Shown here: positions 1-8,082 of the stretch, piece by piece
Position numbering within the stretch: the stretch's first letter is position 1
Layout of the letters: each line of letters begins with the position of its first letter
From: Thalassospira alkalitolerans
GTDB taxonomy: Bacteria; Pseudomonadota; Alphaproteobacteria; Rhodospirillales; Thalassospiraceae
Assembly (NCBI RefSeq): GCF_002115745.1
Contig: NZ_JFKB01000004.1
Span: 1-64,000, forward strand
Length of the DNA stretch: 64,000 nt
Direction: 5' to 3'
Notes under the pieces: model-generated
Told to the model about the DNA's origin: nothing
Databases searched by the model: none
What the model saw: the letters and a program-made list of their open reading frames with translations, nothing else
Made by a program: the position numbers and the translations under genes

Positions 1-54
1 GGGAATCCTGAATGTAAACACCGCCTAGGGTTTTAGGGGTGAATATTTGAATGC

Positions 55-86
55 AAAGGGGCGGTCATGGCGACGGCCCCTTTTTT
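55..86 (+). terminator. Factor-independent terminator
   Basis: The arms AAAGGGGC (55-62) and GCCCCTTT (76-83) pair around a loop that itself contains a short GTC/GAC stem. A run of six T follows at 81-86. It probably ends a gene lying upstream of the window. Confidence 0.7.
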
Positions 87-185
87 CATGTTCGGATCAG
101 GCCATATTGGGCGTCTTGATCTAAAAAATTGTTGCAGAAGTTTAACTTGCGGAAAATCAGTGTTCGCGGTGAAAATTGAAACGAA

Positions 186-201
186 TTGTTCAAAAGAACG
201 C
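186..201. promoter_or_regulatory. Candidate operator GTTC-N4-GAAC
   Basis: The perfect GTTC/GAAC dyad with a 4-base AAAA spacer lies about 135 bp before the binding-protein gene. It shares its core and spacing with the ATGTTC-N4-GAACAT site before ugpB, but the outer bases differ. The regulator is unknown. It could be chance in an AT-rich stretch. Confidence 0.25.
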
Positions 202-336
202 AAAATGATCGTTTTTGCTTTCGTTTCAACAAAGTTTTTTGCGATACTGGTGCCGTCCTGGAACGTCAGCAATGCCACAGAATGCATTGACGTCGGACAG
301 GGGAAGTGCCGATCCGTCAACAGAGAGGAAAATTAA

Positions 337-1428
337 ATGTCTAAGAAGCATGGCGCACTGCATGGTTCTTTGCTCGGGCTTACGGCCCTTGCCGGAATGA
401 TGATGCTTGGCGCGAACGCACAGGCTGATGAGCTTCGCTTGCTGACCTGGGGCGGTTATGCCCCTGATGACGTCGTTGAGATGTTTGAAAAAGAAACCGG
501 CATTGAGGTTGAAGTTACGCTTTCGAACAATGAAGACATGATTTCCAAGCTTCGCGCAACAGGCGGTGGCGGCTTTGACCTTGCCCAGCCGTCTCAGGAT
601 CGTATTTCCGGTGCGCAGCTTGAATACGGCATCTATAAGCCGATCGATCTTTCGAAACTTGACACTGCAAAATTCATCCCGTCGATGTTGGAAGCAACTA
701 AATCCAACACCACCCTTGATGGCAAAGTGTATGGCGTTCCGCATGTTTGGGGCACCAGCGGACTGATCGTTGACACCACCAAGGCAGTTGGCGTTCAGGA
801 TTACACCGATCTTTGTAATGCCGACGTTGCAGGCAAGGTTTCGTACCGTCTGAAGCGTCCGACCCTGATTGGTTTTGCTTTTGCAATGGGGATGGACCCG
901 TTTGCAGCCTATGGTGACGAAGCCAAGTATCAGGAAATACTTGATGCGGTTGAAAAGAAACTGGTTGAGTGTAAGCCGAACGTTAAAACCTATTGGGAAG
1001 GCGGCGATGCGTTGCTGAATCTGGTACGTTCGGGTGAAGTCGTTGCGGCAATGGCATGGGATACCGGTGGCTGGAAGCTCAATAACGACAATGCCGATAT
1101 CACCTTTGTTGCGCCGAAATCGGGTGCGCTTGGCTGGATCGATACCTTTGTCCTGCCGCGGAAGACCAAAAACGAAGATGCTGCCTATAAGTGGATCAAT
1201 TTTGTGATGCAGCCGGAAATCGCAGCCAAAATCACCGCAAGTGCCGGGAACTTCACCGCATCCAAAGGTGCCGACGCCTTTGCTGAGGACAAACTTAAAG
1301 CGCAGTTCCAAGGTAGCTTCCCTGCAGAAGCCCTTGATAACATTAAATGGTATCCGACGGTTCCCGCAGGTTTGGAAACCCTTGAAGGCAAGACGCTTGA
1401 CCGTGTGAAAGCTGCACAGTCGAACTAA
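337..1428 (+). CDS. Polyamine-type ABC transporter, periplasmic binding protein
   Basis: This 363-residue protein is the substrate-binding subunit of an ABC importer of the PotD/PotF class (spermidine/putrescine family). Residues 1-29 form a Sec signal peptide ending in AQA, and the mature protein opens with the strand LRLLTWGGYA that is typical of the family. Length and fold match periplasmic polyamine-binding proteins. An ATPase and two permeases follow on the same strand, so this is a complete system. A strong hairpin separates it from the ATPase gene, an arrangement that usually lets the binding protein be made in excess. The exact ligand (putrescine, spermidine or another cationic compound) cannot be read from sequence. 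A decarboxylase able to make putrescine or cadaverine lies at 17.5 kb, but nothing links the two directly. Confidence 0.9.
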   Translation: MSKKHGALHGSLLGLTALAGMMMLGANAQADELRLLTWGGYAPDDVVEMFEKETGIEVEVTLSNNEDMISKLRATGGGGFDLAQPSQDRISGAQLEYGIYKPIDLSKLDTAKFIPSMLEATKSNTTLDGKVYGVPHVWGTSGLIVDTTKAVGVQDYTDLCNADVAGKVSYRLKRPTLIGFAFAMGMDPFAAYGDEAKYQEILDAVEKKLVECKPNVKTYWEGGDALLNLVRSGEVVAAMAWDTGGWKLNNDNADITFVAPKSGALGWIDTFVLPRKTKNEDAAYKWINFVMQPEIAAKITASAGNFTASKGADAFAEDKLKAQFQGSFPAEALDNIKWYPTVPAGLETLEGKTLDRVKAAQSN

Positions 1429-1465
1429 TCTATGTCTTGTGATCCGATCCTTATCGGATGATTTT

Positions 1466-1490
1466 GTCCCCGGCGATTACAGCCGGGGAC
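1466..1490 (+). terminator. Intra-operon hairpin after the binding-protein gene
   Basis: Perfect 9-bp arms GTCCCCGGC and GCCGGGGAC enclose a 7-base loop. A T-rich stretch follows after a few bases (1495-1502) rather than directly. It probably acts as a partial terminator or a 3' end stabiliser between the binding-protein gene and the rest of the operon. Confidence 0.6.
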
Positions 1491-1563
1491 ATTGCATTTT
1501 TTCATTTCTGCGATGATCGTTGTTAAAACGGCATCGATAATTCATTTCATGCAGCAGGATCCT

Positions 1564-2691
1564 ATGGCAGATCAATTTGACCTTGAATGTCGTGACGTGG
1601 TCAAAAACTTTGATGCTTTTACCGCGGTAGACACTATTTCACTGACCATTCCCAAAGGATCCTTTTTTTCCATTCTTGGACCAAGCGGTTGCGGCAAAAC
1701 CACATTGTTGCGCATGTTGGCCGGTTTTCAGGCCCCGTCATCGGGGGATATCCTGATTAAGGGATCATCGGTTTTGGGGGTTCCGCCGAACCGCCGCCCG
1801 GTGAATATGGTGTTTCAGCATCTAGCACTTTTCCCGATGATGAATGTCGCGGAAAACGTTGCTTATGGATTGAAACGCCGGGGTGTTGACCGTGCGACAA
1901 TCGAGCACAAGGTTAATGATACGCTGGCGCGTGTTGGTCTGCCGGATTCTGGCCCGAAACAGATCAACCAGCTTTCAGGGGGGCAAAAACAGCGCATTGC
2001 GATTGCGCGGTGTTTGGTGCTGGAGCCCGCTGTTTTGTTGCTGGACGAACCTTTGGGCGCGCTTGACCTTAAACTGCGCGAACATATGAAGGTCGAACTT
2101 AAACAGTTGCAGAACGAAATCGGCACGACCTTTGTTTACATCACCCATGATCAGTCCGAAGCTCTTGTAATGTCCGATCAGGTGGCCGTGATGAATGCGG
2201 GCCGGTTTGAGCAGGTCGGCGCACCACAGGACCTTTATTACAATCCGCAAACGGCCTTTGTTGCCGGTTTCGTCGGCGAAAGTAATCGCTGGCAAGGGAT
2301 TGTTGGCGCGATGCAGGAAGATAATATTGCCATTAATCTGCCGACTGGCGGGATGGTTCTGGCATCACGCAGCGTTCATCCTGATCTGGCAGAAGGTCAA
2401 TCGGTTGACGTCTTTGTCCGGCCCGAAGCGATTGCAATTGATGGACAGGGCAAGACCGATAACGGCATTCAGGCCAAAGTCGAGAACGTCCTGTTTAATG
2501 GTGCGGCCAGTAGCGTTCAGGTCCGCGATGCCCAAACAGGTCATGAAATGACTGTTGCTTTGCCACAAACCGGTGCATTTGCCAATCTGAGGGCGGGTGA
2601 CGTGGTTAACCTGACTTGGGGGGCAGATCAGACGCGGTGTTTTGTCCGCACGGTGAAGCAAGGCGTGACAACGCAAGGGGCGGTGGCATGA
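1564..2691 (+). CDS. Polyamine-type ABC transporter, ATP-binding protein
   Basis: This is the PotA-like ATPase that powers the importer (375 residues from the ATG at 1564). Walker A GPSGCGKTT lies at residues 39-47, the Q-loop Gln at about 85, the signature LSGGQ at 137-141 and Walker B LLLDEP at 158-163. A C-terminal TOBE-type beta domain follows, as is usual in the spermidine/putrescine and sugar families. An in-frame start at 1492 would add 24 hydrophobic residues that lie in the hairpin spacer and match nothing in the family, so the ATG at 1564 is preferred. Its stop overlaps the next start as ATGA, which indicates translational coupling to the first permease. Confidence 0.9.
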   Translation: MADQFDLECRDVVKNFDAFTAVDTISLTIPKGSFFSILGPSGCGKTTLLRMLAGFQAPSSGDILIKGSSVLGVPPNRRPVNMVFQHLALFPMMNVAENVAYGLKRRGVDRATIEHKVNDTLARVGLPDSGPKQINQLSGGQKQRIAIARCLVLEPAVLLLDEPLGALDLKLREHMKVELKQLQNEIGTTFVYITHDQSEALVMSDQVAVMNAGRFEQVGAPQDLYYNPQTAFVAGFVGESNRWQGIVGAMQEDNIAINLPTGGMVLASRSVHPDLAEGQSVDVFVRPEAIAIDGQGKTDNGIQAKVENVLFNGAASSVQVRDAQTGHEMTVALPQTGAFANLRAGDVVNLTWGADQTRCFVRTVKQGVTTQGAVA

Positions 2692-3581
2692 CAAATCCGG
2701 CGCCTGTAACAAAAGGGGGCAAGACCAGCGGTACGATACGGTTTGGTGCTGTGTTGCTTGCAATGCCTTTGGTGCTTTGGCTTTTTTTGCTGGTGATCCT
2801 GCCGCATATCGATTTGCTGCTGGTATCGCTGCATGAACGGATTTCATATGGTAAATATGAATTTAGCCTGATCAATTATATCGAGTTCTTTGTCGAGCCA
2901 CTTTACTGGAACACCTATGTCAGGACTGCCGTGATGTCGATCATGGCGACGGTCCTGACGCTGGTGATTGGTTTTCCGGTATCTTATTACATCGCCAAAA
3001 TGATGCGCGGCAAAGGCAAGAGTATTCTGTTTCTGTTGTGCCTGATTCCGTTCTGGGTATCGGAGCTGGTGCGGACATTCGGATGGATGATCCTGTTACG
3101 CGAAAGTGGTGTGATTAGCAATTTCCTGCAATGGGCCGGGATTGCCGATGGCCCGGTCGAAATGCTGTATAACGATGCCACAATCATGGTTGGTCTGGTT
3201 TATACATCGATGCTGTTTATGGTTGTGCCACTGGTGTCGGTTCTGGACAGTCTGGATGACAGCCTGATCGAGGCGGGATATGATCTTGGCGGGAATGCTT
3301 TTACGGTAACGCGTGATATTGTCATTCCGCATGCCATGCCCGGCATTGCATCGGGGTGCATCGTCGTCTTCATGCTGACATTGGGCAACTATCTGACGCC
3401 GAACCTTTTGGGGGGCAAGGATAGCCTGTGGTTTACCGAACAAATCTATACCCAGTTCATTACCCGATTTAATTGGGAATCCGGATCGGCATTCGGTTTC
3501 TTGTTGCTGGTATTGTCATCGCTGATTGTCTGGTTCGGTTTAAAGATAAGCCGTCAGACACTTTCAGAAACAGTGGGCTGA
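2688..3581 (+). CDS. Polyamine-type ABC transporter, permease (PotB-like)
   Basis: This is the first of two inner-membrane permeases (297 residues, about six transmembrane helices). The cytoplasmic EAA loop that docks to the ATPase begins at EAGYDLGG, about residues 195-202. The ATG at 2688 overlaps the stop of the ATPase gene by four bases; an upstream in-frame start would lie deep inside that gene. The sequence matches the PotB/PotH half of polyamine importers. The operon order is binding protein, ATPase, permease, permease. Confidence 0.88.
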   Translation: MTNPAPVTKGGKTSGTIRFGAVLLAMPLVLWLFLLVILPHIDLLLVSLHERISYGKYEFSLINYIEFFVEPLYWNTYVRTAVMSIMATVLTLVIGFPVSYYIAKMMRGKGKSILFLLCLIPFWVSELVRTFGWMILLRESGVISNFLQWAGIADGPVEMLYNDATIMVGLVYTSMLFMVVPLVSVLDSLDDSLIEAGYDLGGNAFTVTRDIVIPHAMPGIASGCIVVFMLTLGNYLTPNLLGGKDSLWFTEQIYTQFITRFNWESGSAFGFLLLVLSSLIVWFGLKISRQTLSETVG

Positions 3582-3595
3582 GGGAGGACGCAACC

Positions 3596-4456
3596 ATGAT
3601 CCCAAGTATACCCCAGTCGCGTTTCCACAAAGGTGTCTATGCTGGCTATATCACGCTGTTTTTCATCTATCTCAGCGCGCCATTGATTGTTGTTGGTGTC
3701 TTTGCTTTTAATGACAGTCTGTTTCCATCCATGCCGTGGGAAGGTGGAACATTGGCATGGTTCTTTGGCAATGAAGCGCCCTATATCGGAATTTTCAATG
3801 ACAGCAAGCTGCTTGGAAGCGTCGGGGTTTCAGCCTTCGTCGCGTTTTGGGTGACTTTGCTGTCGGTGACTGTAGGCACGTGTAATGCGTTCCTGTTTGA
3901 AAGGGCGCAGTTCCCGGGAAAGAACCTTCTTTATGTTGTTGCATTGTCGCCATTGGTGATACCAGGCGTCATTTTGGGGATTTCGATCCTTGTGTTTTCG
4001 AATGCGATTGCAAACGGTATTGAAGACACGATTGGCTGGGACCTTGAATTCTTGCGGCCCGGTTTGTTTCTTGTGATTCTTGGGCAATTTGCCTTTGTTA
4101 CCACGATCACGACATTGGTGATTTCGGCCAGATTGCGAAAATTCGATGTTAGCCTGGAAGAAGCCGCCCTTAATCTTGGCGCCACGCGTCGTGCTGCGTT
4201 GTGGACTGTAACCATTCCGTTTCTAAAACCGGCGTTGGTCGGGGCAGGGATCGTTGCATTCCTGATGTCGTTTGAGAATTTCAATACGACCCTGATGCTG
4301 GTGGGATCTGATGCTCCATTGACAATCGCAATGTTTGATCGCCTTAAACAGGGATCCACACCGGTATTGAATGCTCTGTCGTTGTTGCTGATGGTGGTTT
4401 CTGGCGGGTTAGCCCTTTTATCGGTCTTTGTTCAGCGCGATAAAAATCCCGACTGA
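3596..4456 (+). CDS. Polyamine-type ABC transporter, permease (PotC-like)
   Basis: This is the second permease of the importer, 286 residues with about six membrane helices. It carries an EAA-type loop (LEEAALNLGATRR) near residues 185-200. The ATG at 3596 follows an AGGGAGGAC ribosome site, 14 bp after the previous stop. A longer in-frame start inside the upstream gene is unlikely. It would form the heteromeric channel with the PotB-like subunit. A hairpin that ends in four T follows at 4503-4530. Confidence 0.88.
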   Translation: MIPSIPQSRFHKGVYAGYITLFFIYLSAPLIVVGVFAFNDSLFPSMPWEGGTLAWFFGNEAPYIGIFNDSKLLGSVGVSAFVAFWVTLLSVTVGTCNAFLFERAQFPGKNLLYVVALSPLVIPGVILGISILVFSNAIANGIEDTIGWDLEFLRPGLFLVILGQFAFVTTITTLVISARLRKFDVSLEEAALNLGATRRAALWTVTIPFLKPALVGAGIVAFLMSFENFNTTLMLVGSDAPLTIAMFDRLKQGSTPVLNALSLLLMVVSGGLALLSVFVQRDKNPD

Positions 4457-4483
4457 GATTGCCGGATTAACATGCTCAAATGT

Positions 4484-4501
4484 ATGTTCACGAATGAACA
4501 T
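4484..4501. promoter_or_regulatory. Palindrome ATGTTCA-N4-TGAACAT, GlpR-like operator
   Basis: Seven-base arms pair perfectly around CGAA. The arms resemble the ATGTTCG half-sites bound by GlpR, the DeoR-family glycerol-3-phosphate repressor. The next operon encodes a glycerol-3-phosphate-type importer, so the match fits its context. Assignment to a GlpR orthologue is inference; none is encoded in the window. Confidence 0.45.
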
Positions 4502-4502
4502 T

Positions 4503-4530
4503 AAATGGGTGGTCAGCGGTCGCCCATTTT
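4503..4530 (+). terminator. Probable terminator of the polyamine operon
   Basis: AAATGGGTG pairs with CGCCCATTT, including one G-T pair, around a 9-base loop and runs into four T. The hairpin lies 46 bp after the last permease gene. Confidence 0.45.
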
Positions 4531-4541
4531 GCATGTGCAAA
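4528..4541. promoter_or_regulatory. Palindrome TTTGCA-TG-TGCAAA
   Basis: This perfect 6-2-6 dyad overlaps the end of the terminator-like hairpin and lies between the two ATGTTC/GAACAT dyads. The form is that of a repressor operator; the regulator is unknown. Confidence 0.35.
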
Positions 4542-4694
4542 TGAAACGACTGCACTGCAATGTTGCATATGCATGACGACGCAATAATAGTGACAATGGT
4601 GGAAATCCAAGCGAAATGTTGGATTGGCAGAATCGACACCGAACAAAGTCAATCATCAGGATTGAAAACCTTTGCAAGTAGTTCGATTTATGCG

Positions 4695-4710
4695 ATGTTC
4701 ATACGAACAT
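4695..4710. promoter_or_regulatory. Palindrome ATGTTC-N4-GAACAT, GlpR-like operator
   Basis: A perfect dyad with the spacer ATAC, followed by TTTGA. It is a second copy of the ATGTTC/GAACAT arms seen at 4484 and is nearer to GlpR-type sites in spacing. It lies about 190 bp before ugpB. Confidence 0.45.
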
Positions 4711-4898
4711 TTGAAGGGGTCGAATGCACACTAAAATATAAAAAACGGCAGTTTTAAAGGTTATTTCGCGCATCAAAAGTAAATTTCCGAAAACTGTCAC
4801 TTGAGGAAACGTCCCCCTCGAATGAAAACGAATGCGTTGTGTCGACCGAACAACAGGCGGTTGGCGCGAACAAGTTTTTATTTGGGAGATAGAAGATC

Positions 4899-6194
4899 AT
4901 GTTTCGTAAAACCCTGATGGCAGCGGCCGCTGTGCTTGCATTTGGCAGCACGGCAAACGCTGCGACCGAAATCACCTGGTGGCATGCTATGGATGGCCGC
5001 CTTGGTGAAGTCGTTGATCAGATTACCGCTGACTTCAACGCAAGCCAGGATGAATACCATCTGGTAGCAGTCAACAAGGGCGGCTACGAAGACACGATGA
5101 CTGCCGGTATCGCTGCTTTCCGCGCGAAAAACCAGCCGAACATCATCCAGATCTTTGATGCCGGTGCTGCGACGATCATCAATGCCAAGGGCGCTGTGAA
5201 ACCGGTTCAGGATATCATGGAAGCCGACGGTGGCAGCTTTGATATCAATGATTACATTCCGGGCGTTCGCTATTTCTATGCGGATTCCGAGGGTAAAATG
5301 ATCGGCTTGCCGTTCAACAGCTCGACCCCGCTTCTGTATTTCAACAAAGATGCGCTTGCCAAAGCGGGTGTGGAAGCACCGAAAACCTGGCAGGACTTTG
5401 AAGATATCGCACCGAAATTGAAAGATGCCGGTTACGAAGGTCTTGCACAGTCCCACAGCCCGTGGATCTTCTTTGAGAACTTTATGTCGCGTCACAACCT
5501 GCAGATGGCAACTGCCAATAACGGTTACGACAGTACGGACGTGAAAATTCTTTACAACAATGATGCGCTGAAAGATCACTGGAAGCACGTCAAAGCTTGG
5601 AAAGATGCCGGGTATTACGGTTACTATGGTCGTGCATGGGGTGCGAACCAGGATGCCTTCCTACAGCAGAAATCTGCTATGTGGATCGGTTCGTCAGGGT
5701 CCTTTGGTGGTCTGAAGAAATCCGCACAGTTTGAATTTGGGACCTCGACCCTTCCGTATTGGAAAGGTGTGGGCGATGCCCCGAAATCGACCTTTATCGG
5801 TGGTGCAGCACTGTTCGCATTTTCTGGTCATAGCGCCGAACAAGATGCCGGTGTTGCTGAATTCTTCCAATTCCTGACCAAACCGGAAACCCAGTACTAC
5901 TGGCACAAAGAAACCGGTTATGTTCCGATCACCAACGCTGCCTATGAGCTGGCCAAGAAAGACGGCTACTATAAAGAAAGCCCGGACGCCGAAGTTGGTA
6001 TCCAGCAGCTTTCCGAAGAAGGCGGCGAGTGGACCAAAGGTTATCGCCTTGGTTTCTATGTCCAGATTCGTGAAGTTATCTATCGCGAAGTCGACAAAAT
6101 GATGAATGGTGAAGCCACCATCGACGAGGCATTCGCCACGATCGAAGAAGAAGGTAACGGCCTTCTGAAACGCTTCCACGATACCTACAACTAA
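4899..6194 (+). CDS. ugpB: Glycerol-3-phosphate ABC transporter, binding protein UgpB
   Basis: A 431-residue periplasmic solute-binding protein. The signal peptide spans residues 1-21 (cleavage after ANA). The mature start TEITWWHAMDG, the PFNSSTP segment and the repeated KTGY-type residues match the E. coli UgpB family along the whole length as I recall it. It would capture sn-glycerol-3-phosphate or glycerophosphodiesters for the permease pair that follows. Gene order ugpB-ugpA-ugpE-ugpC matches the classic operon; no glycerophosphodiesterase gene (ugpQ) follows. A stable hairpin after the gene should favour excess binding protein. The promoter region holds GlpR-like palindromes. Confidence 0.92.
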   Translation: MFRKTLMAAAAVLAFGSTANAATEITWWHAMDGRLGEVVDQITADFNASQDEYHLVAVNKGGYEDTMTAGIAAFRAKNQPNIIQIFDAGAATIINAKGAVKPVQDIMEADGGSFDINDYIPGVRYFYADSEGKMIGLPFNSSTPLLYFNKDALAKAGVEAPKTWQDFEDIAPKLKDAGYEGLAQSHSPWIFFENFMSRHNLQMATANNGYDSTDVKILYNNDALKDHWKHVKAWKDAGYYGYYGRAWGANQDAFLQQKSAMWIGSSGSFGGLKKSAQFEFGTSTLPYWKGVGDAPKSTFIGGAALFAFSGHSAEQDAGVAEFFQFLTKPETQYYWHKETGYVPITNAAYELAKKDGYYKESPDAEVGIQQLSEEGGEWTKGYRLGFYVQIREVIYREVDKMMNGEATIDEAFATIEEEGNGLLKRFHDTYN

Positions 6195-6207
6195 TCATCT
6201 TTATCAG

Positions 6208-6234
6208 ACAGGGCGGTTTTCATGACCGCCCTGT
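6208..6234 (+). terminator. Intra-operon hairpin after ugpB
   Basis: Perfect 10-bp arms ACAGGGCGGT and ACCGCCCTGT enclose a 7-base loop; the T-run after it is weak. The position right after the binding-protein gene parallels 1466-1490 and suggests partial termination or mRNA 3' end protection. Confidence 0.6.
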
Positions 6235-6274
6235 TTCCATTTGTGACTTGTCGTCTTGGGGCCTTGCGTAAATT

Positions 6275-7153
6275 ATGAAACGCGTACAATTCGGGCATAG
6301 CCCGGTGCCTTATTTATTTGTGGCACCACAAATTCTGATCATTGCGATATTTTTCCTGTGGCCTGCAGCCCAGGCGGTTTATCAATCTTTCTTGCTTGAG
6401 GACGCTTTCGGGATGTCCTCGCAATTCGTTTGGTTCCGTAATTTCAAAGATGTCCTGTCAAGCGGCAGTTGGCTGCAATCAGCGATCTTTACGGCCGTAT
6501 TTTCATTTCTTGTTGCGTTCCTTTCGATTGCGATTTCGCTTTTCCTGGCCGTACGTGCCGACGAGGTTGTTCGCGGGGCAAAGTCCTATAAGACGCTTTT
6601 GATGTGGGGATATGCCATTGCACCGCCGGTGGCGGGCTTGCTAGGTACGATGTTATTCAATCCGTTGATGGGCGATCTTTATATTCTTTTGAATAGCCTT
6701 GGTTTTGAATTCAACCATATCGAGAATGCCAATGATGCGACCTTTGTTGTGACGCTTATTGCCGTTTGGAAACAGGTCAGTGTCAATTTTATCTTCTTCC
6801 TGTCGGGCTTGCAGGGCATTCCAAAATCGGTGACCGAGGCCGCGACACTCGATTGCAAAAGTGCCGAACGGCGTTTTTGGACCATCACATTCCCGCTTTT
6901 GGCGCCAACCACCTTCTTCCTGATGGTGATCAACCTGACATATGCCTTTTTCGAAACATTCGGCATCATCGACGTTTCGACCAAAGGATCGCCGGGCGGT
7001 TCGACCGCGACGCTTGTCTATAAGGTTTATGTCGACGGGTTCCTTGGGGCAGATTTGGGCGGCAGTTCCGCGCAGTCGGTTTTGCTGATGATCATGGTCA
7101 GTGTGCTGACGGTGTTCCAGTTCCGATTTATCGAACGCAAAGTGCATTATTAG
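6275..7153 (+). CDS. ugpA: Glycerol-3-phosphate ABC transporter, permease UgpA
   Basis: An inner-membrane permease of 292 residues with about six helices, of the MalF/UgpA type. The EAA loop begins near TEAATLDCKSAERRFW, about residues 187-202. The family normally has EAA-x3-G in this loop; here the Gly position is occupied by Cys-Lys, a mild deviation. It pairs with UgpE to form the channel. The ATG at 6275 lies 80 bp after ugpB, beyond the intra-operon hairpin. Confidence 0.9.
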   Translation: MKRVQFGHSPVPYLFVAPQILIIAIFFLWPAAQAVYQSFLLEDAFGMSSQFVWFRNFKDVLSSGSWLQSAIFTAVFSFLVAFLSIAISLFLAVRADEVVRGAKSYKTLLMWGYAIAPPVAGLLGTMLFNPLMGDLYILLNSLGFEFNHIENANDATFVVTLIAVWKQVSVNFIFFLSGLQGIPKSVTEAATLDCKSAERRFWTITFPLLAPTTFFLMVINLTYAFFETFGIIDVSTKGSPGGSTATLVYKVYVDGFLGADLGGSSAQSVLLMIMVSVLTVFQFRFIERKVHY

Positions 7154-7163
7154 GGGCCGCGTC

Positions 7164-8018
7164 ATGTATCAGTCAAAATGGCGTTCAATCACCAATCATC
7201 TGATCCTTATTCTTGGTTCGCTGTTCATGATAGCACCGGTCTGGATCGCGTTGGTGTCATCAACCCATACACGTGAATTTCTGTTCCAGAACGGTCTTCA
7301 GTTCTGGTTCGGGGGACATTTTCTTGAGAATTACGGGGCGATCCTGTTTGATTCTTCGGCGACCAAGGGGCGGGTGACAGCCCTTGAAATGCTGTTTAAC
7401 AGCATGGTTCTTGGCCTTGGATTTGCCATTGGCAAAGTCATTATTTCGATGATGGCGGCCTATGCGATTGTCTATTTCCGCTTCAAGCTGGCCGTGCCAC
7501 TGTTCTGGATGATTTTTGCAACCCTGTTGCTGCCGCTTGAGGTGCGTATCGTGCCGTCCTACGAGGTGGTTGCCAAGCTTGGCCTGCTGAATACCTATAC
7601 CGGGTTGATCCTGCCGCTGATTGCATCGGCCACGGGGACGTTTTTCTTCCGGCAGTTTTTCCGGTCGGTTCCCGACGAGTTGCTTGAGGCTGCACGTTTG
7701 GACGGGGCAGGGCCGTTGCGGTTCTTTATCGATATTCTGGTGCCGCTTTCGGTCACCATGATCGCGGCGATCTTTATCATCATGTTTGTGGTCGGCTGGA
7801 ACCAGTATCTTTGGCCGCTTCTGATGACCACCGATGATCAGCTTTACACCATCGTGATCGGGATCAAGCAGGTTTATAACTCGCTTTATGAAGGTGGTCA
7901 GATTCCGCAATTCCCCAAGGCATTCGCACTGACAATCATGGCAACGATCCCACCGGTACTGGTGGTGGTGATCTTCCAGCGCATGTTTGTCAAAGGGTTG
8001 GTCGAGACCGAAAAATAA
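7164..8018 (+). CDS. ugpE: Glycerol-3-phosphate ABC transporter, permease UgpE
   Basis: The second permease, 284 residues with about six helices, of the MalG/UgpE type. The loop LLEAARLDGAGPLRFF near residues 172-187 is a clear EAA motif that contacts the ATPase. The start follows the ugpA stop by 10 bp with a GGGGC-rich ribosome site. The family placement is supported by position and by the conserved C-terminal hydrophobic segment. Confidence 0.9.
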   Translation: MYQSKWRSITNHLILILGSLFMIAPVWIALVSSTHTREFLFQNGLQFWFGGHFLENYGAILFDSSATKGRVTALEMLFNSMVLGLGFAIGKVIISMMAAYAIVYFRFKLAVPLFWMIFATLLLPLEVRIVPSYEVVAKLGLLNTYTGLILPLIASATGTFFFRQFFRSVPDELLEAARLDGAGPLRFFIDILVPLSVTMIAAIFIIMFVVGWNQYLWPLLMTTDDQLYTIVIGIKQVYNSLYEGGQIPQFPKAFALTIMATIPPVLVVVIFQRMFVKGLVETEK

Positions 8019-8082
8019 CCCCCGGTCGATCGTTTGATATCAGTGATTTAAAGATACACAGATCCGCATACAGGATACGAAA

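Larger units (their letters stand above)
1..336. other. Intergenic region before the polyamine importer
   Basis: No gene is supported here. The stretch holds a factor-independent terminator (55-86) for a gene outside the window, a GTTC-N4-GAAC dyad at 188-199, an imperfect leader hairpin near 264-292 (CGTCA/AATGC arms against GCATT/GACG), and a purine-rich ribosome site just before the ATG at 337. Two short reading frames overlap it but have no ribosome site and no recognisable product. Confidence 0.6.
4457..4898. promoter_or_regulatory. Regulatory intergenic region before ugpB
   Basis: These 442 bp hold no convincing gene. They contain a terminator-like hairpin for the upstream operon (4503-4530), two ATGTTC/GAACAT dyads (4484-4501 and 4695-4710), a TTTGCA-TG-TGCAAA palindrome (4528-4541), and tandem CGAATG elements near 4819-4834. 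A 65-codon reading frame at 4560-4757 crosses several of these and lacks a ribosome site. The density of dyads points to a closely controlled promoter. Confidence 0.55.

Noticed and set aside
226-1311. A 361-codon minus-strand frame across the polyamine-binding protein gene
   Set aside because: It is the antisense shadow of a clear periplasmic binding protein and lacks a start signal.
4560-4757. A 65-codon plus-strand frame between the two importer operons
   Set aside because: No ribosome site, and it runs through the operator palindromes.
4878-5588. A 236-codon minus-strand frame inside ugpB
   Set aside because: Antisense shadow of ugpB with no recognisable product.
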